A stretch of DNA of 64,000 bases from Aromatoleum aromaticum EbN1. GTDB lineage: Bacteria; Pseudomonadota; Gammaproteobacteria; Burkholderiales; Rhodocyclaceae. Below, piece by piece: positions 35,612 to 44,380 of this stretch. The position numbers and the translations under genes were made by a program. The notes beneath the pieces were generated by a model. That model was not told the origin of the DNA, searched no databases, and saw only the letters and a list, made by a program, of their open reading frames with translations. The DNA lies in contig NC_006513.1 of the NCBI RefSeq assembly GCF_000025965.1, positions 3,837,400-3,901,399 on the forward strand, given 5' to 3'. Positions within the stretch are counted from its first letter, which is position 1. Each line of letters starts with the position of its first letter.

Positions 35612-36505
35612 ATGAAAAAACGCTTCGCCAACCCCTACCTGCTGTTGACGCTGGCCTCGCTGTTCTGGGCGGGCAACATGGTGATCGGGCGCGGCCTGCG
35701 CGAAGCCGTTCCGCCAATGACCCTCGCATTCTGGCGCTGGACGATCGCATTCGCGCTGACGCTGCCGTTCGCGCTGCCCCATTTGCGCGCGCAATGGCCC
35801 CGCATGAAGACGCACTGGCGCGCCATCGTCGTGCTCGGCTTCATCGGCGTCGGCTGCTACAACACCTTCGCGTACATCGCGCTGCAATACACGACTGCAA
35901 CCAGCGCGACGCTGCTCAATTCCTTCACCCCGGTAGCGACGATCGCGCTGGCGTTCCTGCTCCTCGGCAAGCGGCTGACACGCCTGGAAGCGGCCGGCGT
36001 CGTCGTGTCGCTCGTCGGCGTGATGATCATCGTCGCGCGCGGCAGCCTGGCGACACTGCTCGGTTTCAGCCTCAACACCGGCGACCTGTGGATGCTGCTC
36101 GCGGTGCTGACCTGGGGCATCTACACAGTCGGCCTGCAATGGCGGCCGGCCGGCATCGAGCCGATGCTGCTGCTCGCCGCCTTCACCGCCGTCGGCGTCG
36201 CAGGGCTCGCGCCACTGTACGCGTGGGAGATTGCCAGTGGGACGCTCATCGATCCGTCCCCGGCGACGTTCGCAGGCATTCTCTACATCGGCATCTTCCC
36301 CGGCTTTCTCGGCTACGTGTTCTTCAACGCCGGCGTTGCGGCGGTCGGGCCGAGCCGCGCATCCCTGTTCATCCACCTGATGCCTGTGTTCACTGCCCTG
36401 CTCGCGGCGATCTTTCTCGGCGAACGCCCGCAGCCGTTCCACTTTGCCGGTATCGCGCTGGTTTTCGCCGGCATTTTCCTGACGACGCGCAAACCCGCCG
36501 GCTGA
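35612..36505 (+). CDS. EamA/DMT-family transporter
   Basis: The 297-residue protein has ten hydrophobic helices in two EamA repeats (about 10-140 and 150-290), starting PYLLLTLASLFWAGNMVIGRGL and with GPSRASLFIHLMPVFTALLA in the second. Members export metabolites such as amino acids or purines, or have unknown cargo. AGGA precedes ATG 35612. It ends five bases before mtfA on the same strand, so both may share a transcript. Confidence 0.9.
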   Translation: MKKRFANPYLLLTLASLFWAGNMVIGRGLREAVPPMTLAFWRWTIAFALTLPFALPHLRAQWPRMKTHWRAIVVLGFIGVGCYNTFAYIALQYTTATSATLLNSFTPVATIALAFLLLGKRLTRLEAAGVVVSLVGVMIIVARGSLATLLGFSLNTGDLWMLLAVLTWGIYTVGLQWRPAGIEPMLLLAAFTAVGVAGLAPLYAWEIASGTLIDPSPATFAGILYIGIFPGFLGYVFFNAGVAAVGPSRASLFIHLMPVFTALLAAIFLGERPQPFHFAGIALVFAGIFLTTRKPAG

Positions 36506-36510
36506 ACGCG

Positions 36511-37329
36511 ATGCTGAATTTCCTGCGCAAATGGCGGAAGGCACGCCGCCTGGCTGCGATACGGGTGCCGGACGCGTTATGGACCAGCGTCGAGACGAAG
36601 CTGCCGTTTCTCGACTATCTCGAATCGACCGACCGCGAGCGCCTGCGGCAACTCGCACGCGAGTTCCTCGCGGAAAAGCAGTTCCACGGCGCGCACGGCA
36701 TGGCGCTCACCGACCAGATGATGCTCACGATCGCCCTCCAGGCCTGCCTGCCGATCCTTTGCGTTGGCCTGGATGCGTACCGCGGCTGGGTCGGGGTCAT
36801 CGTCTACCCTGGCGATTTCGTGATTCCGCGACATGAAACGGACGACGCCGGCGTCGTGCACGAATACGACGACGAAGTCCTCGGAGAAGCGTGGGAAGGG
36901 GGCCCGGTGCTGGTATCGTGGCATCGCGAAGGCGAAGGGCCGGAAGGGGTAAACGTCGTCATCCACGAGTTCGCCCACAAACTGGACATGCAGAACGGCG
37001 ATGTCGACGGCTTGCCATTGTTGCCGCAGGGCATGAGCAGAGCGGCCTGGGCCAAGGTGTTCACCGACGCCTACCAGCGTTTTTGCGAACAGGTCGACGC
37101 CGGCGAGGAAACGCTGCTCGACCCGTACGGCGCCGACAGTCCAGGCGAGTTTTTCGCCGTGGCTTCCGAGGCATTCTTCGAGACACCCTGCCTTTTCGAA
37201 CAGGAACTTCCCCGCGTATACGAGCAGCTGTCGCGCTTCTACAGGCTGGACCTCGCCGCCGGCGAACGCCGCGTCCGCGACAAAAGGCGGTGCCATGACG
37301 GCCGCCCACTACGCACCTTTGGATCATGA
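36511..37329 (+). CDS. mtfA: MtfA-like zinc peptidase (M90)
   Basis: The 272-residue protein matches the MtfA/YeeI family: LPFLDYLESTDRERLRQLAREFLAEKQF, PGDFVIPRHETDDAGVVHEYDDEVLGEAWEGGPVLVSW, the zinc motif HEFAHKLDM and a downstream FFAVASEAFFE holding the third ligand. Escherichia coli MtfA binds the repressor Mlc and is an aminopeptidase. The start is ATG 36511, just after the EamA gene. The C-terminus (RVRDKRRCHDGRPLRTFGS) is not obviously conserved. Confidence 0.9.
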   Translation: MLNFLRKWRKARRLAAIRVPDALWTSVETKLPFLDYLESTDRERLRQLAREFLAEKQFHGAHGMALTDQMMLTIALQACLPILCVGLDAYRGWVGVIVYPGDFVIPRHETDDAGVVHEYDDEVLGEAWEGGPVLVSWHREGEGPEGVNVVIHEFAHKLDMQNGDVDGLPLLPQGMSRAAWAKVFTDAYQRFCEQVDAGEETLLDPYGADSPGEFFAVASEAFFETPCLFEQELPRVYEQLSRFYRLDLAAGERRVRDKRRCHDGRPLRTFGS

Positions 37330-37600
37330 ACGCCGCCAAGCGTCGGCTCATCGTCTACCGCGCCCAAGCGAGCGACCGGTGTGGCGATGGAGCATTCCGA
37401 CCCGCGAGTTGCAGAAGCAACCTGATGCCAAATAAATAAATCCTGGGGAATAGAGCTCTTCCGGAGCAGGCGTCATTGGCAGGCCCGGAGTGGTCGGTTG
37501 ACGTTCACGGCAAAATGAGTTTGCCACGTATCTGGCGTCCGTCTAAGCTGCAAGAGCCACAATCGGCAGACCACCCGATCTATCTCTCGGAGGACGATTC

Positions 37601-38041
37601 ATGGTTATAACCTGGATACTGGTTGCCAATGCCAGCCTGGCGAAGCTCTATGCAAACCTCGGTCCGAACAAGGGACTCACACTGGTGAAGGAACTGATCC
37701 ATCCGGAAAGCAGACGGAAAAATTCCGAACTTGTAACCGACCGTCCCGGCACCATGGCGTCGGTCGGCAACGGGCAAGGTTCAGCGCAGCCTCAGACTCT
37801 CCCCAAAACCCACGAAGCAAAGCTGTTCGCGCAACAGATTGCGCAGGAACTGTACCTCGGGCGAGCCAAGAACGAGTTCAGCCGCGCAATCGTGTTCGCA
37901 CCGCCTGCCTTCATGGGCATGCTCAACGCGGTGCTGGACACACCGACAGCGCAGCTGATCACCGATCGTTTTGAAAAGGATTACACGAAGGAATCCGAGC
38001 CCGTACTGCGTGAGCGGCTGGGGGCATGCCTGTTCCTTTGA
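37601..38041 (+). CDS. Host-attachment family protein
   Basis: The 146-residue protein matches the host attachment family (PF10116): VITWILVANASLAKLYAN at the start, FAQQIAQELYLGRAKNEFSRAIVFAPPAFMGMLNAVLD in the middle and ITDRFEKDYTK near the end. Family members are named after a factor needed for attachment of agrobacteria to host cells, but they occur widely in free-living bacteria, and the biochemistry is unknown. It lacks a signal peptide. Its base use is visibly less GC-rich than its neighbours, and 271 bases upstream hold no gene. Confidence 0.8.
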   Translation: MVITWILVANASLAKLYANLGPNKGLTLVKELIHPESRRKNSELVTDRPGTMASVGNGQGSAQPQTLPKTHEAKLFAQQIAQELYLGRAKNEFSRAIVFAPPAFMGMLNAVLDTPTAQLITDRFEKDYTKESEPVLRERLGACLFL

Positions 38042-38125
38042 ATTCCTGACTTTTCGAAAGCCTGATTCTTCGAACGTCTCTGTCCAGGAGACGATGAGGT
38101 CGCAGCATGCGTGACCTCGAAGAGC

Positions 38126-38148
38126 TGCGGGGCGCCAGGCGCCCCGCA
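38126..38148. terminator. Hairpin terminator between convergent genes
   Basis: TGCGGGGCGCC-A-GGCGCCCCGCA is a perfect inverted repeat, followed by TTCATTC on the + strand. It lies between the 3' ends of the host-attachment gene and the YbaK-family gene, so it may stop transcription from both sides. The T-run is short. Confidence 0.6.
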
Positions 38149-38172
38149 TTCATTCGGCTCGAACGCAGGCGC

Positions 38173-38652
38173 TCAATGCCGCCAGTAATGTTCGCCGAAC
38201 CGGATGTGTTTCGCCTCTTCCATCATCGTCATGAAATCCTCGCAGCTCATCTGGATCAGCTTCTCGTGATCGCCGCCCTCGAAGTAGATCTCCGGCTGTT
38301 CGGCCAAGGCGTCGTCGACGACCATCCGCATGCCATACGCGATGCCGGCGGGCGGGACCGCGCCGGGTTCGCAGTCGGCGAACAGGGCGGACAACTCGTC
38401 CTCGGACGCCAGGCGCAAGTTGCTCTGCATCGCCTTGCTGAGCCAGCCGAGTTGCACGTGCTGGGTGGACGGCAACACCGCCATCAGGAAGCCGTCGTCG
38501 TCTTCGAGCACGACCGATTTCGCCAGGCAGTTACCCGGCACCCGCGCCAGTTGCGCGGTCTCCATGCTGTTGTGGGAATGCGGATGCGTCAGGACGTCGT
38601 ACCGCAAGCCGTGTTCGCTCATGTATTCCTGGAGTTTTGATGCGATTGCCAT
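38173..38652 (-). CDS. YbaK/EbsC-family aminoacyl-tRNA deacylase
   Basis: The 159-residue protein has the YbaK fold: LTHPHSHNSMETAQLARVPGNCLAKSVVLEDDDGFLMAVLPSTQHV, with the catalytic lysine of AKSVVL and the conserved GIAYGMRMVVDDALAEQPEIYFEGGDHEKLIQMS. Family members hydrolyse mischarged tRNAs (Cys-tRNA-Pro or Ala-tRNA-Pro). AGGAGGATCGTC precedes ATG 38652, a strong ribosome site that fixes the start. It is closest to the YeaK/ProX-like subgroup; substrate specificity is inferred. Confidence 0.85.
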   Translation of the reverse strand: MAIASKLQEYMSEHGLRYDVLTHPHSHNSMETAQLARVPGNCLAKSVVLEDDDGFLMAVLPSTQHVQLGWLSKAMQSNLRLASEDELSALFADCEPGAVPPAGIAYGMRMVVDDALAEQPEIYFEGGDHEKLIQMSCEDFMTMMEEAKHIRFGEHYWRH

Positions 38653-38848
38653 GACGATCCTCCTGGATCGGGATTCGGGCGGCTGGTCCGCCCGCCTCCT
38701 CGACCTTTCATTCCGACACTTCATTTTAGGACGCAACACGGCATCCTGCACTGCGGGCAGGCCGCCCGCGCGGTTACCGGGCGGAGTCGCGCCGCAGGAT
38801 CGGGATTCGCAAGACGTTTGCAGGTTTCCAAAGCGTGGGAGGTTCGCA

Positions 38849-39490
38849 ATGGCTCTTTGTTTCTACTACGGCGCCGGTTCGCCTTATGCTTGGCGCGTCT
38901 GGCTGGCACTCGAACACAAGCATCTGCGGTACGAACTCAAGGCGTTGTCGTTCGATGCCGGAGACCTGAAAAAACCCGAATACACGGCGATCAACCCGCG
39001 GCAGAAAGTGCCGGCAATCGTCGATGACGGGCTCGCTCTCTATGAATCGGCAGCGATCCTCGAATACCTCGACGAACGCTACGACGAAACGCCGCTGCTG
39101 TTTCCGGGCGATATCCGGCAACGCGCGCTGATCCGCCGCATGGTCCGTGAGGCCGACCAGTATCTGGCGAATCCCTTGGAAGAGCTCGTCGCGAACGTGC
39201 TCTACACGCCGAAAGCGGAATGGCAGCAGGAAACGATCGCGCGCTCGCGCGACGCCTTCACACGCGAACTCGGCCTGTGGGAAACGATGATCGCGGGCGA
39301 CACGCTGGCAGGCGAGCTCTCCGCGGCGGACTTCACGCTCTACCCGTTGATCGCGCTGGCGCTGCGAATCGAGAAGAGGAAGCCGGACGTGGAAATTGGC
39401 GCGCGCATCGGCCCCCGGCTTGCAGCGTGGATGAAGCGGGTCGAAGCGCTGTCCTACTTCGCTCGCACCTGGCCGGCTCACTGGACCTGA
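38849..39490 (+). CDS. Glutathione S-transferase family protein
   Basis: The 213-residue protein has an N-terminal thioredoxin-fold domain (LCFYYGAGSPYAWRVWLALEHKHLRYELKAL, INPRQKVPAIVDDGLALYESAAILEYLDERY) and a C-terminal helical domain. The catalytic residue position (GAGSPYAWRV) has Ser/Tyr rather than a typical Cys. GGGAGG precedes ATG 38849. It is alone, convergent with thpR. Confidence 0.9.
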   Translation: MALCFYYGAGSPYAWRVWLALEHKHLRYELKALSFDAGDLKKPEYTAINPRQKVPAIVDDGLALYESAAILEYLDERYDETPLLFPGDIRQRALIRRMVREADQYLANPLEELVANVLYTPKAEWQQETIARSRDAFTRELGLWETMIAGDTLAGELSAADFTLYPLIALALRIEKRKPDVEIGARIGPRLAAWMKRVEALSYFARTWPAHWT

Positions 39491-39509
39491 AGCGGTCGCA
39501 GGAGCAGCG

Positions 39510-40121
39510 TCAGCCGCTTTTCCCGGCGCCCCGGCTGTCTGCACCTTCGCCCCCGCCCTTCCCCGCTCGCCATTCCCTGAGCGTCCGATAATGCGCGCCG
39601 GTGCTGGTCTGCACGGACTCGACGAGCACGAAGCCGTCGACAGGCCAGTCGATCGGGTCCACGCAGCGTGTCGAAACCTGCGTATGCGCCTTGCGCAGCA
39701 GCGTCACGTGCGGCGCGAACGGGCGCCGCTCGACGGCAAAATCGGCCGCTTCGAGCGCGCCGTTGAGTCGCTCGACGAGTCCGGCCAGCGGCGCGGGACA
39801 GCTCTGCGCGCCGGCCCAGACGATGCGGTTGTGGCGCCAGCTCCCGAGGAGGTCCAGGCGCAGCGTGAACGAGGTCGCCTCGCGGTCGTTCCGTACCTCG
39901 TTCCCGACCGCGATCAACTCGGCGAGGCGCTGCGGCGACACGTCGCCGATGAACGCGAGCGTCAGGTGCAGCGTCTCGCATCGCGTCCGGCGCCCGCCGC
40001 ATTCCGCGTGCGCTTCGGCGCCCAGTTCATCCAGGCGCTTCGCGACGCGGGCGTCCGGCCACAGCGCGAAGAACACGCGCGAAGGTTTTCCCGGCGCCGC
40101 GGGATCAGGTTTCATCGCCAT
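39510..40121 (-). CDS. thpR: RNA 2',3'-cyclic phosphodiesterase ThpR
   Basis: The 203-residue 2H-phosphoesterase has both HxTx motifs: [10 protein letters not shown] (about residue 52) and HVTLLRKA (about 137), with the C-terminal family segment [21 protein letters not shown]. It opens 2',3'-cyclic phosphates and can join or cleave 2'-5' linked RNA in vitro. The ATG at 40121 overlaps the ispF stop by 17 bases; ATG 40115 is an alternative. A short Gly/Lys-rich tail ends the protein. Confidence 0.9.
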   Translation of the reverse strand: MAMKPDPAAPGKPSRVFFALWPDARVAKRLDELGAEAHAECGGRRTRCETLHLTLAFIGDVSPQRLAELIAVGNEVRNDREATSFTLRLDLLGSWRHNRIVWAGAQSCPAPLAGLVERLNGALEAADFAVERRPFAPHVTLLRKAHTQVSTRCVDPIDWPVDGFVLVESVQTSTGAHYRTLREWRAGKGGGEGADSRGAGKSG

Positions 40122-40602
40122 GTCGCATCAGCAGCGCGACGACCTGGGCCGCGATGCCTTCGCCGCGGCCAGTGAAACCGAGCTTTTCGGTCGTCTTGCC
40201 CTTGATATTGACTGCCGCCGCGTCGATGCCCAAGTCGGCGGCGATGTTCGCGACCATCGCCGGCGCATGAGGAAGAATGCGGGGCGCGCGACAGATCACC
40301 GTCGCATCGACGTTCACGACGCCGAAGCCCGCCGCTCGCACGGCCGCAAATGCTTCGCGCAGCAGTACGCGGCTGTCGGCGCCCGCGTGGGCTGCGTCGG
40401 TGTCGGGAAAGAGTCGCCCGATGTCGCCGAGGCCGGCGGCGCCGAGCAGCGCGTCGGTCAGCGCGTGCAGCAGGACGTCGGCGTCCGAATGCCCGAGCAG
40501 GCCGCGCTCGAACGGAATGTGTACGCCGCCGACGATCAGCGCGCGCCCCGGCACCAGCGCGTGCACGTCGAACCCCTGGCCGATACGGAATGGAGCTTTC
40601 AC
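40105..40602 (-). CDS. ispF: 2-C-methyl-D-erythritol 2,4-cyclodiphosphate synthase
   Basis: The 165-residue enzyme has the IspF motifs [15 protein letters not shown], the zinc ligands in [22 protein letters not shown] and [10 protein letters not shown], and [17 protein letters not shown] at the C-terminus. It cyclises CDP-methylerythritol 2-phosphate in the MEP isoprenoid route. It lies one base after ispD on the same strand, the usual order. Confidence 0.97.
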   Translation of the reverse strand: MKAPFRIGQGFDVHALVPGRALIVGGVHIPFERGLLGHSDADVLLHALTDALLGAAGLGDIGRLFPDTDAAHAGADSRVLLREAFAAVRAAGFGVVNVDATVICRAPRILPHAPAMVANIAADLGIDAAAVNIKGKTTEKLGFTGRGEGIAAQVVALLMRHGDET

Positions 40603-40603
40603 T

Positions 40604-41305
40604 TCAGCTTCCCCGATTTGTGAGGATCCACTCGGCCAAGTGCAGATCGAGCGGATAAGTGACTTTCAGGTTCGTCGCGTCGCTCTCGACGAGTCTCGGA
40701 TGCAAGCCTGCAGCCTCGATCGCGCTGGCCTCGTCCGTGGCATTTGTCGCCGCTTCCAGTGCGCGGCGCAGCATCACATGGCGGAACATCTGCGGCGTCT
40801 GCGCCTGCCACAGGTTTTCACGCGGCACGGTGGCGAGGACCTGACGGTGCTCGTCAGCGCGCTTCAGTGTATCGGCGACCGGCACGGCGAGCAGGCCGCC
40901 GACCTCGTCGCGCGCGAGCTCCCGGGCCAGCTTCTCGATGTGCCACGGCGCAAGGCACGGGCGCGCGGCGTCGTGCACCAGCACCCAGTCCGATGGCTCG
41001 ATCTCGTCGGCCACCGCGCGCAGCCCTGCAAGCACGCTGTCGGCCCGCGTCCCGCCGCCGCAAAAAAGCGGCACCAGCTTCGGGCCGAGCACGGACCAGT
41101 CGTGACGGCGCCACTCGGCGTCCTCGACCGAAAGCACGACGAACACCTTGTCGACGTCCGGCGCCGCGCACAGCACGGCGAGCGAATGGAAGATCAGCGG
41201 CTTGCCGAGCAGCGGAAGATACTGCTTCGGCCGGGACGTTGCCATGCGGCTGCCGCTGCCGGCCGCCGGGACGATTGCGAAATGACGGGGCTGAAAGTTC
41301 TGCAT
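40604..41305 (-). CDS. ispD: 2-C-methyl-D-erythritol 4-phosphate cytidylyltransferase
   Basis: The 233-residue enzyme has the nucleotidyltransferase signature [33 protein letters not shown], the central [11 protein letters not shown] and the C-terminal EASAIEAAG. It makes CDP-methylerythritol in the MEP isoprenoid route. It runs into ispF and thpR on the same strand, forming an ispD-ispF-thpR unit. Confidence 0.97.
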   Translation of the reverse strand: MQNFQPRHFAIVPAAGSGSRMATSRPKQYLPLLGKPLIFHSLAVLCAAPDVDKVFVVLSVEDAEWRRHDWSVLGPKLVPLFCGGGTRADSVLAGLRAVADEIEPSDWVLVHDAARPCLAPWHIEKLARELARDEVGGLLAVPVADTLKRADEHRQVLATVPRENLWQAQTPQMFRHVMLRRALEAATNATDEASAIEAAGLHPRLVESDATNLKVTYPLDLHLAEWILTNRGS

Positions 41306-41374
41306 GGCGCGGATTCTACCCGCGCGATGCCGGCTCCCGCCAAGACGACCTGTCGCGCGGTGCCGGCGCCGCCG

Positions 41375-42997
41375 TCATTTCTGCGACAGCCGCTTCACGC
41401 CGGCGACGAAGCGCGACAACGTGTCCGAAAGCACGCCACGCGGGATGATCGCCTCGATCAACTGGAAACGCCCCCGCGTTGCCAGCGCATGGTCGAGCGC
41501 CGCCTTCAGTTCCGCGCGCGTGCCGACCCGCGCCCCGTCGCCGCCGAGCCCGTCTGCCATCGCCGCGAAACGCCAGTCGTCGAGGTTGTTGAAGGCCGAT
41601 TCCGGCTGGAAAGTGCGCAGCATCTCCCAAGAGGAATTGTTGAACACGATCACGATCGGATCCCAGCCGTAGCGGCGGCAGTTGCCGAGTTCCCAGCCGG
41701 TCATCTGGAACGCGCCGTCGCCGACGAGGATCAGCGGCCGGACCCCGGAGGCCGCCTGCAGCCCGAGGCCGGCGGGGACGCCAAATCCCATCGTTGCGTA
41801 ATAGCCCGGCGCGACGAGCGCAGTCGGCTCGATGTCCATCGCAGTGAACAGGCAGTCCCCGACGTCGGCCGCGATCGGCATCCGGCCGTGGGTGTCCATC
41901 AGGTCGTTGATCGCCAGCGCGATGTCGTTCGGCGTGATCGACGCGTCGTCGGCCTGCAGCCCGCGCGGATAGTGCGGCGGATCAAAACGCATCGCGGGCG
42001 CAATCTTCTTGTCGAGGCGTTCGAGCAGCGCGTCGACGAGCGCCGCGAGCGGCACTTCCGGATAGGTGTGGTATCCGAGGGTGACTCGACGGTCGAGCGC
42101 CTGGATCGTCTTGCGCAGGTCGATCTGCTTCGACGACACACCGAAATTCGTGTCCGAGATGATGACCCCGAGCAGCAACAGCGCATCCGACTGCTCCACG
42201 AGATCGGTCACTTGCTGCTGTCCGGCGACGCCGAGGTAGGTGCCGACGAGCGGCGCATCCGTGCCGGCGAGCAGCCCGCGGCCGAGGATGCTGGTCACGA
42301 CCGGCACTCCGAGCCGTCGTGCGAGCTCCGCCGCCTTGGCTTCGAGGCCGAAGCGGCGCACTTCGACCCCTACCATCAGCACCGGCGACGCGGCGCTGCG
42401 CAGGCGAACGAGAATCTCGTCCACGCATGCCGACAGCACTTCACGATCCGACGCGGGAGGCACGAGCGGGATCACCGGTTCGCACGGCACGCCGACCATG
42501 TCGCGCGGCAGCTCGATGTAGACCGGCCGCGACTCACGCAGGCAGCTCGCCAGCACACGTGCGATTTCGCGCGGAGCGCTGCGCGCATCGGTCAGGCGCG
42601 CTTGGTCGCAGGTGATCTCGCGGTAGATCTCGAACTGCGAATCCAGCGTCTTGGCCTGATGATGAAGCAGCAGCCCGGAATGCGACTCGCCCGCGCCGGG
42701 TGCGCCGGAAATGACGACGACAGGCGATTTTTCCGCATACGCGCCGGCGACCGGGTTCACCATGTTCAGCGCCCCCGCACCGTAGGTCACCGCGGCGACG
42801 CCGAGGCAGCAGCGATAGCGGGCCGTCGCATCCGCCGCGAATCCAACGCCCGGCTCGTGGCTGAGCGTGTGCAGCGGCAGGATTCCCGACTCTTCGATGA
42901 TCTTGAAGAAAGGCAGCGCGAAGTCGCCGGGAATGCCGAATATCTCGCGTGCGCCATGATCGCGCAGCGCGGTGAGCAGGGCCTGTGACAGGTTCAT
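41375..42997 (-). CDS. ThDP-dependent 2-oxoacid decarboxylase (phenylpyruvate/indolepyruvate type)
   Basis: The 540-residue enzyme has the ThDP fold. The cofactor-activating glutamate is in LSHEPGVGFAADATARYR, the HH motif of decarboxylases in LLLHHQAKTLD, and the GDG-x-NN motif in GDGAFQMTGWELGNCRRYGWDPIVIVFNN. The HH and glutamate layout fits IpdC/pyruvate-decarboxylase-like enzymes better than acetolactate synthase. In denitrifying Azoarcus-type bacteria a phenylpyruvate decarboxylase serves phenylalanine degradation and auxin-like synthesis; the substrate here is inferred. ATG 42997 has GGAT upstream; ATG 43006 is possible. It lies after the Epd/GAPDH gene on the same strand. Confidence 0.85.
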   Translation of the reverse strand: MNLSQALLTALRDHGAREIFGIPGDFALPFFKIIEESGILPLHTLSHEPGVGFAADATARYRCCLGVAAVTYGAGALNMVNPVAGAYAEKSPVVVISGAPGAGESHSGLLLHHQAKTLDSQFEIYREITCDQARLTDARSAPREIARVLASCLRESRPVYIELPRDMVGVPCEPVIPLVPPASDREVLSACVDEILVRLRSAASPVLMVGVEVRRFGLEAKAAELARRLGVPVVTSILGRGLLAGTDAPLVGTYLGVAGQQQVTDLVEQSDALLLLGVIISDTNFGVSSKQIDLRKTIQALDRRVTLGYHTYPEVPLAALVDALLERLDKKIAPAMRFDPPHYPRGLQADDASITPNDIALAINDLMDTHGRMPIAADVGDCLFTAMDIEPTALVAPGYYATMGFGVPAGLGLQAASGVRPLILVGDGAFQMTGWELGNCRRYGWDPIVIVFNNSSWEMLRTFQPESAFNNLDDWRFAAMADGLGGDGARVGTRAELKAALDHALATRGRFQLIEAIIPRGVLSDTLSRFVAGVKRLSQK

Positions 42998-43110
42998 GGC
43001 AGTCATCCGTATCGGGTGGGAGACGCCAGAATACGCGCGCTTGCCGAGCATGAAATTTCGTTTTTCGTGGCTTTCGCGCAACTTCGTGTCGCGCCGCCAC
43101 GCGACGCCTC

Positions 43111-44139
43111 TCAGCGGAACCGCTTGCTCCAGTAGTTCGCGACGTCCAGCATCCGGTTCGCGTAGCCCCATTCGTTGTCGAACCACAGCAGCAGATTCGC
43201 GAAGCGCGGGCCGTTGATGCGCGTCTGGCTGCCATCGACGATGACCGAGTGCGGATTGTGGCTGAAGTCGATCGACGCGTGCGGATCGACGGAATAGGCG
43301 ATAAGGCCCGGCTGCGCCGCTGCGGCTTCCGAGAGAAGCAGGTTGATTTCCCGCGCGGTCGCGTCGCAGCCGAGTTCGACGACGACGTCGATCGCCGAGA
43401 CGTTGAGGATCGGCACACGGATCGCCTTGGCCTGTACCCGTCCTGCCAGTTGCGGCAGGAAGCGCTCGACGCCCTGGGCGAGTCCCGTTCCGACCGGGAT
43501 CATCGACTGCATCGCCGAACGCGTGCGCCGCAGATCCGAATGGTGATAACCGTCGATGAGCGGCTGGTCGTTCATCACCGAATGCAGCGTCGTCAGGAAA
43601 ACATGGCCGATACCGAACGCGCGGTGCAACTGGTCGAGGACGGGGACGACCGCGTTCGTCGTGCAGGAGGCGTTGGACACGATACGCTGATCTCTGCCGA
43701 GCTCGCCGTGGTTGATGCCATAAACCACCGTGAGATCGACGTCCTGCGCGCTGCGTCCGGGCTGCGAGATCAGCAGCCGTTCGCATCCGGCTTCGACGAA
43801 GCGATCGAAATCCTGGCGTTGCGTGTAGCAACCCGAGCATTCGATCAGCAGGTCGACGCCTATCCCCTTCCAGTCGACCTCCTCGGGCACACAGGCATGC
43901 GTGACGCCGATTTTGCGTCCATCGACGATCAGGCAATCGGCTCCGATTTCGATTTTTCCCGGGAAAACGCCGTGCGTGGAATCAAAGCGCGACAGGTAGG
44001 CAATGGTCGCGAGGTCGGCCGGCTCGTTGATCGACACGATCTGCAGCGTGTTCTTCAGCGGCGACTCGTACAGCGCGCGCAGGAAACAACGGCCGATGCG
44101 GCCATACCCGTTGATCGCGATACGCAGCGAACTGCTCAT
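43111..44139 (-). CDS. Erythrose-4-phosphate dehydrogenase-like (GAPDH family)
   Basis: The 342-residue NAD-dependent enzyme has the Rossmann start LRIAINGYGRIGRCFLRALYE, catalytic cysteine in NASCTTNAVVP and the C-terminal FDNEWGYANRMLDVANYW. The sequence after the active site, SVMNDQPLIDGYHHSDLRRTRSAMQSMIPVGTG, follows Epd more than glycolytic GAPDH. Epd would feed pyridoxal phosphate synthesis; glycolytic function is still possible. GAGAG precedes ATG 44139. Confidence 0.85.
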   Translation of the reverse strand: MSSSLRIAINGYGRIGRCFLRALYESPLKNTLQIVSINEPADLATIAYLSRFDSTHGVFPGKIEIGADCLIVDGRKIGVTHACVPEEVDWKGIGVDLLIECSGCYTQRQDFDRFVEAGCERLLISQPGRSAQDVDLTVVYGINHGELGRDQRIVSNASCTTNAVVPVLDQLHRAFGIGHVFLTTLHSVMNDQPLIDGYHHSDLRRTRSAMQSMIPVGTGLAQGVERFLPQLAGRVQAKAIRVPILNVSAIDVVVELGCDATAREINLLLSEAAAAQPGLIAYSVDPHASIDFSHNPHSVIVDGSQTRINGPRFANLLLWFDNEWGYANRMLDVANYWSKRFR

Positions 44140-44380
44140 TTCGCGTCTCTCGCCTGCCAAAAAAATGAATCCACCCCTGCTCCGTTATGTCTGCTGAATT
44201 ACTGCGAACCGGCGAGGCCGGCGCCCAAACCGGCAGAATACACGGAACGATTCAGCCACGACATGTCGCCGACCCTGCCGCACGGCCCGCCGTTTGACCG
44301 TCCGCGCGAATCGAATAGAGTAACGAACCAGTCGGCATGCACTATCACGAAGACCTTCAAGAACAACCGGGAGTGACGGC

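Noticed and set aside
33314-36658. A 1114-codon reading of relA extended across the EamA gene
   Set aside because: The extra 381 codons are low-complexity and antisense to a clear transporter; RelA begins at 35515.
40277-42988. Long plus-strand open frame of about 900 codons opposite ispF, ispD and the ThDP decarboxylase
   Set aside because: Composition is an Arg/His/Ala/Asp mix without any fold, and it crosses three well-supported genes on the other strand. It arises from codon bias in GC-rich DNA.
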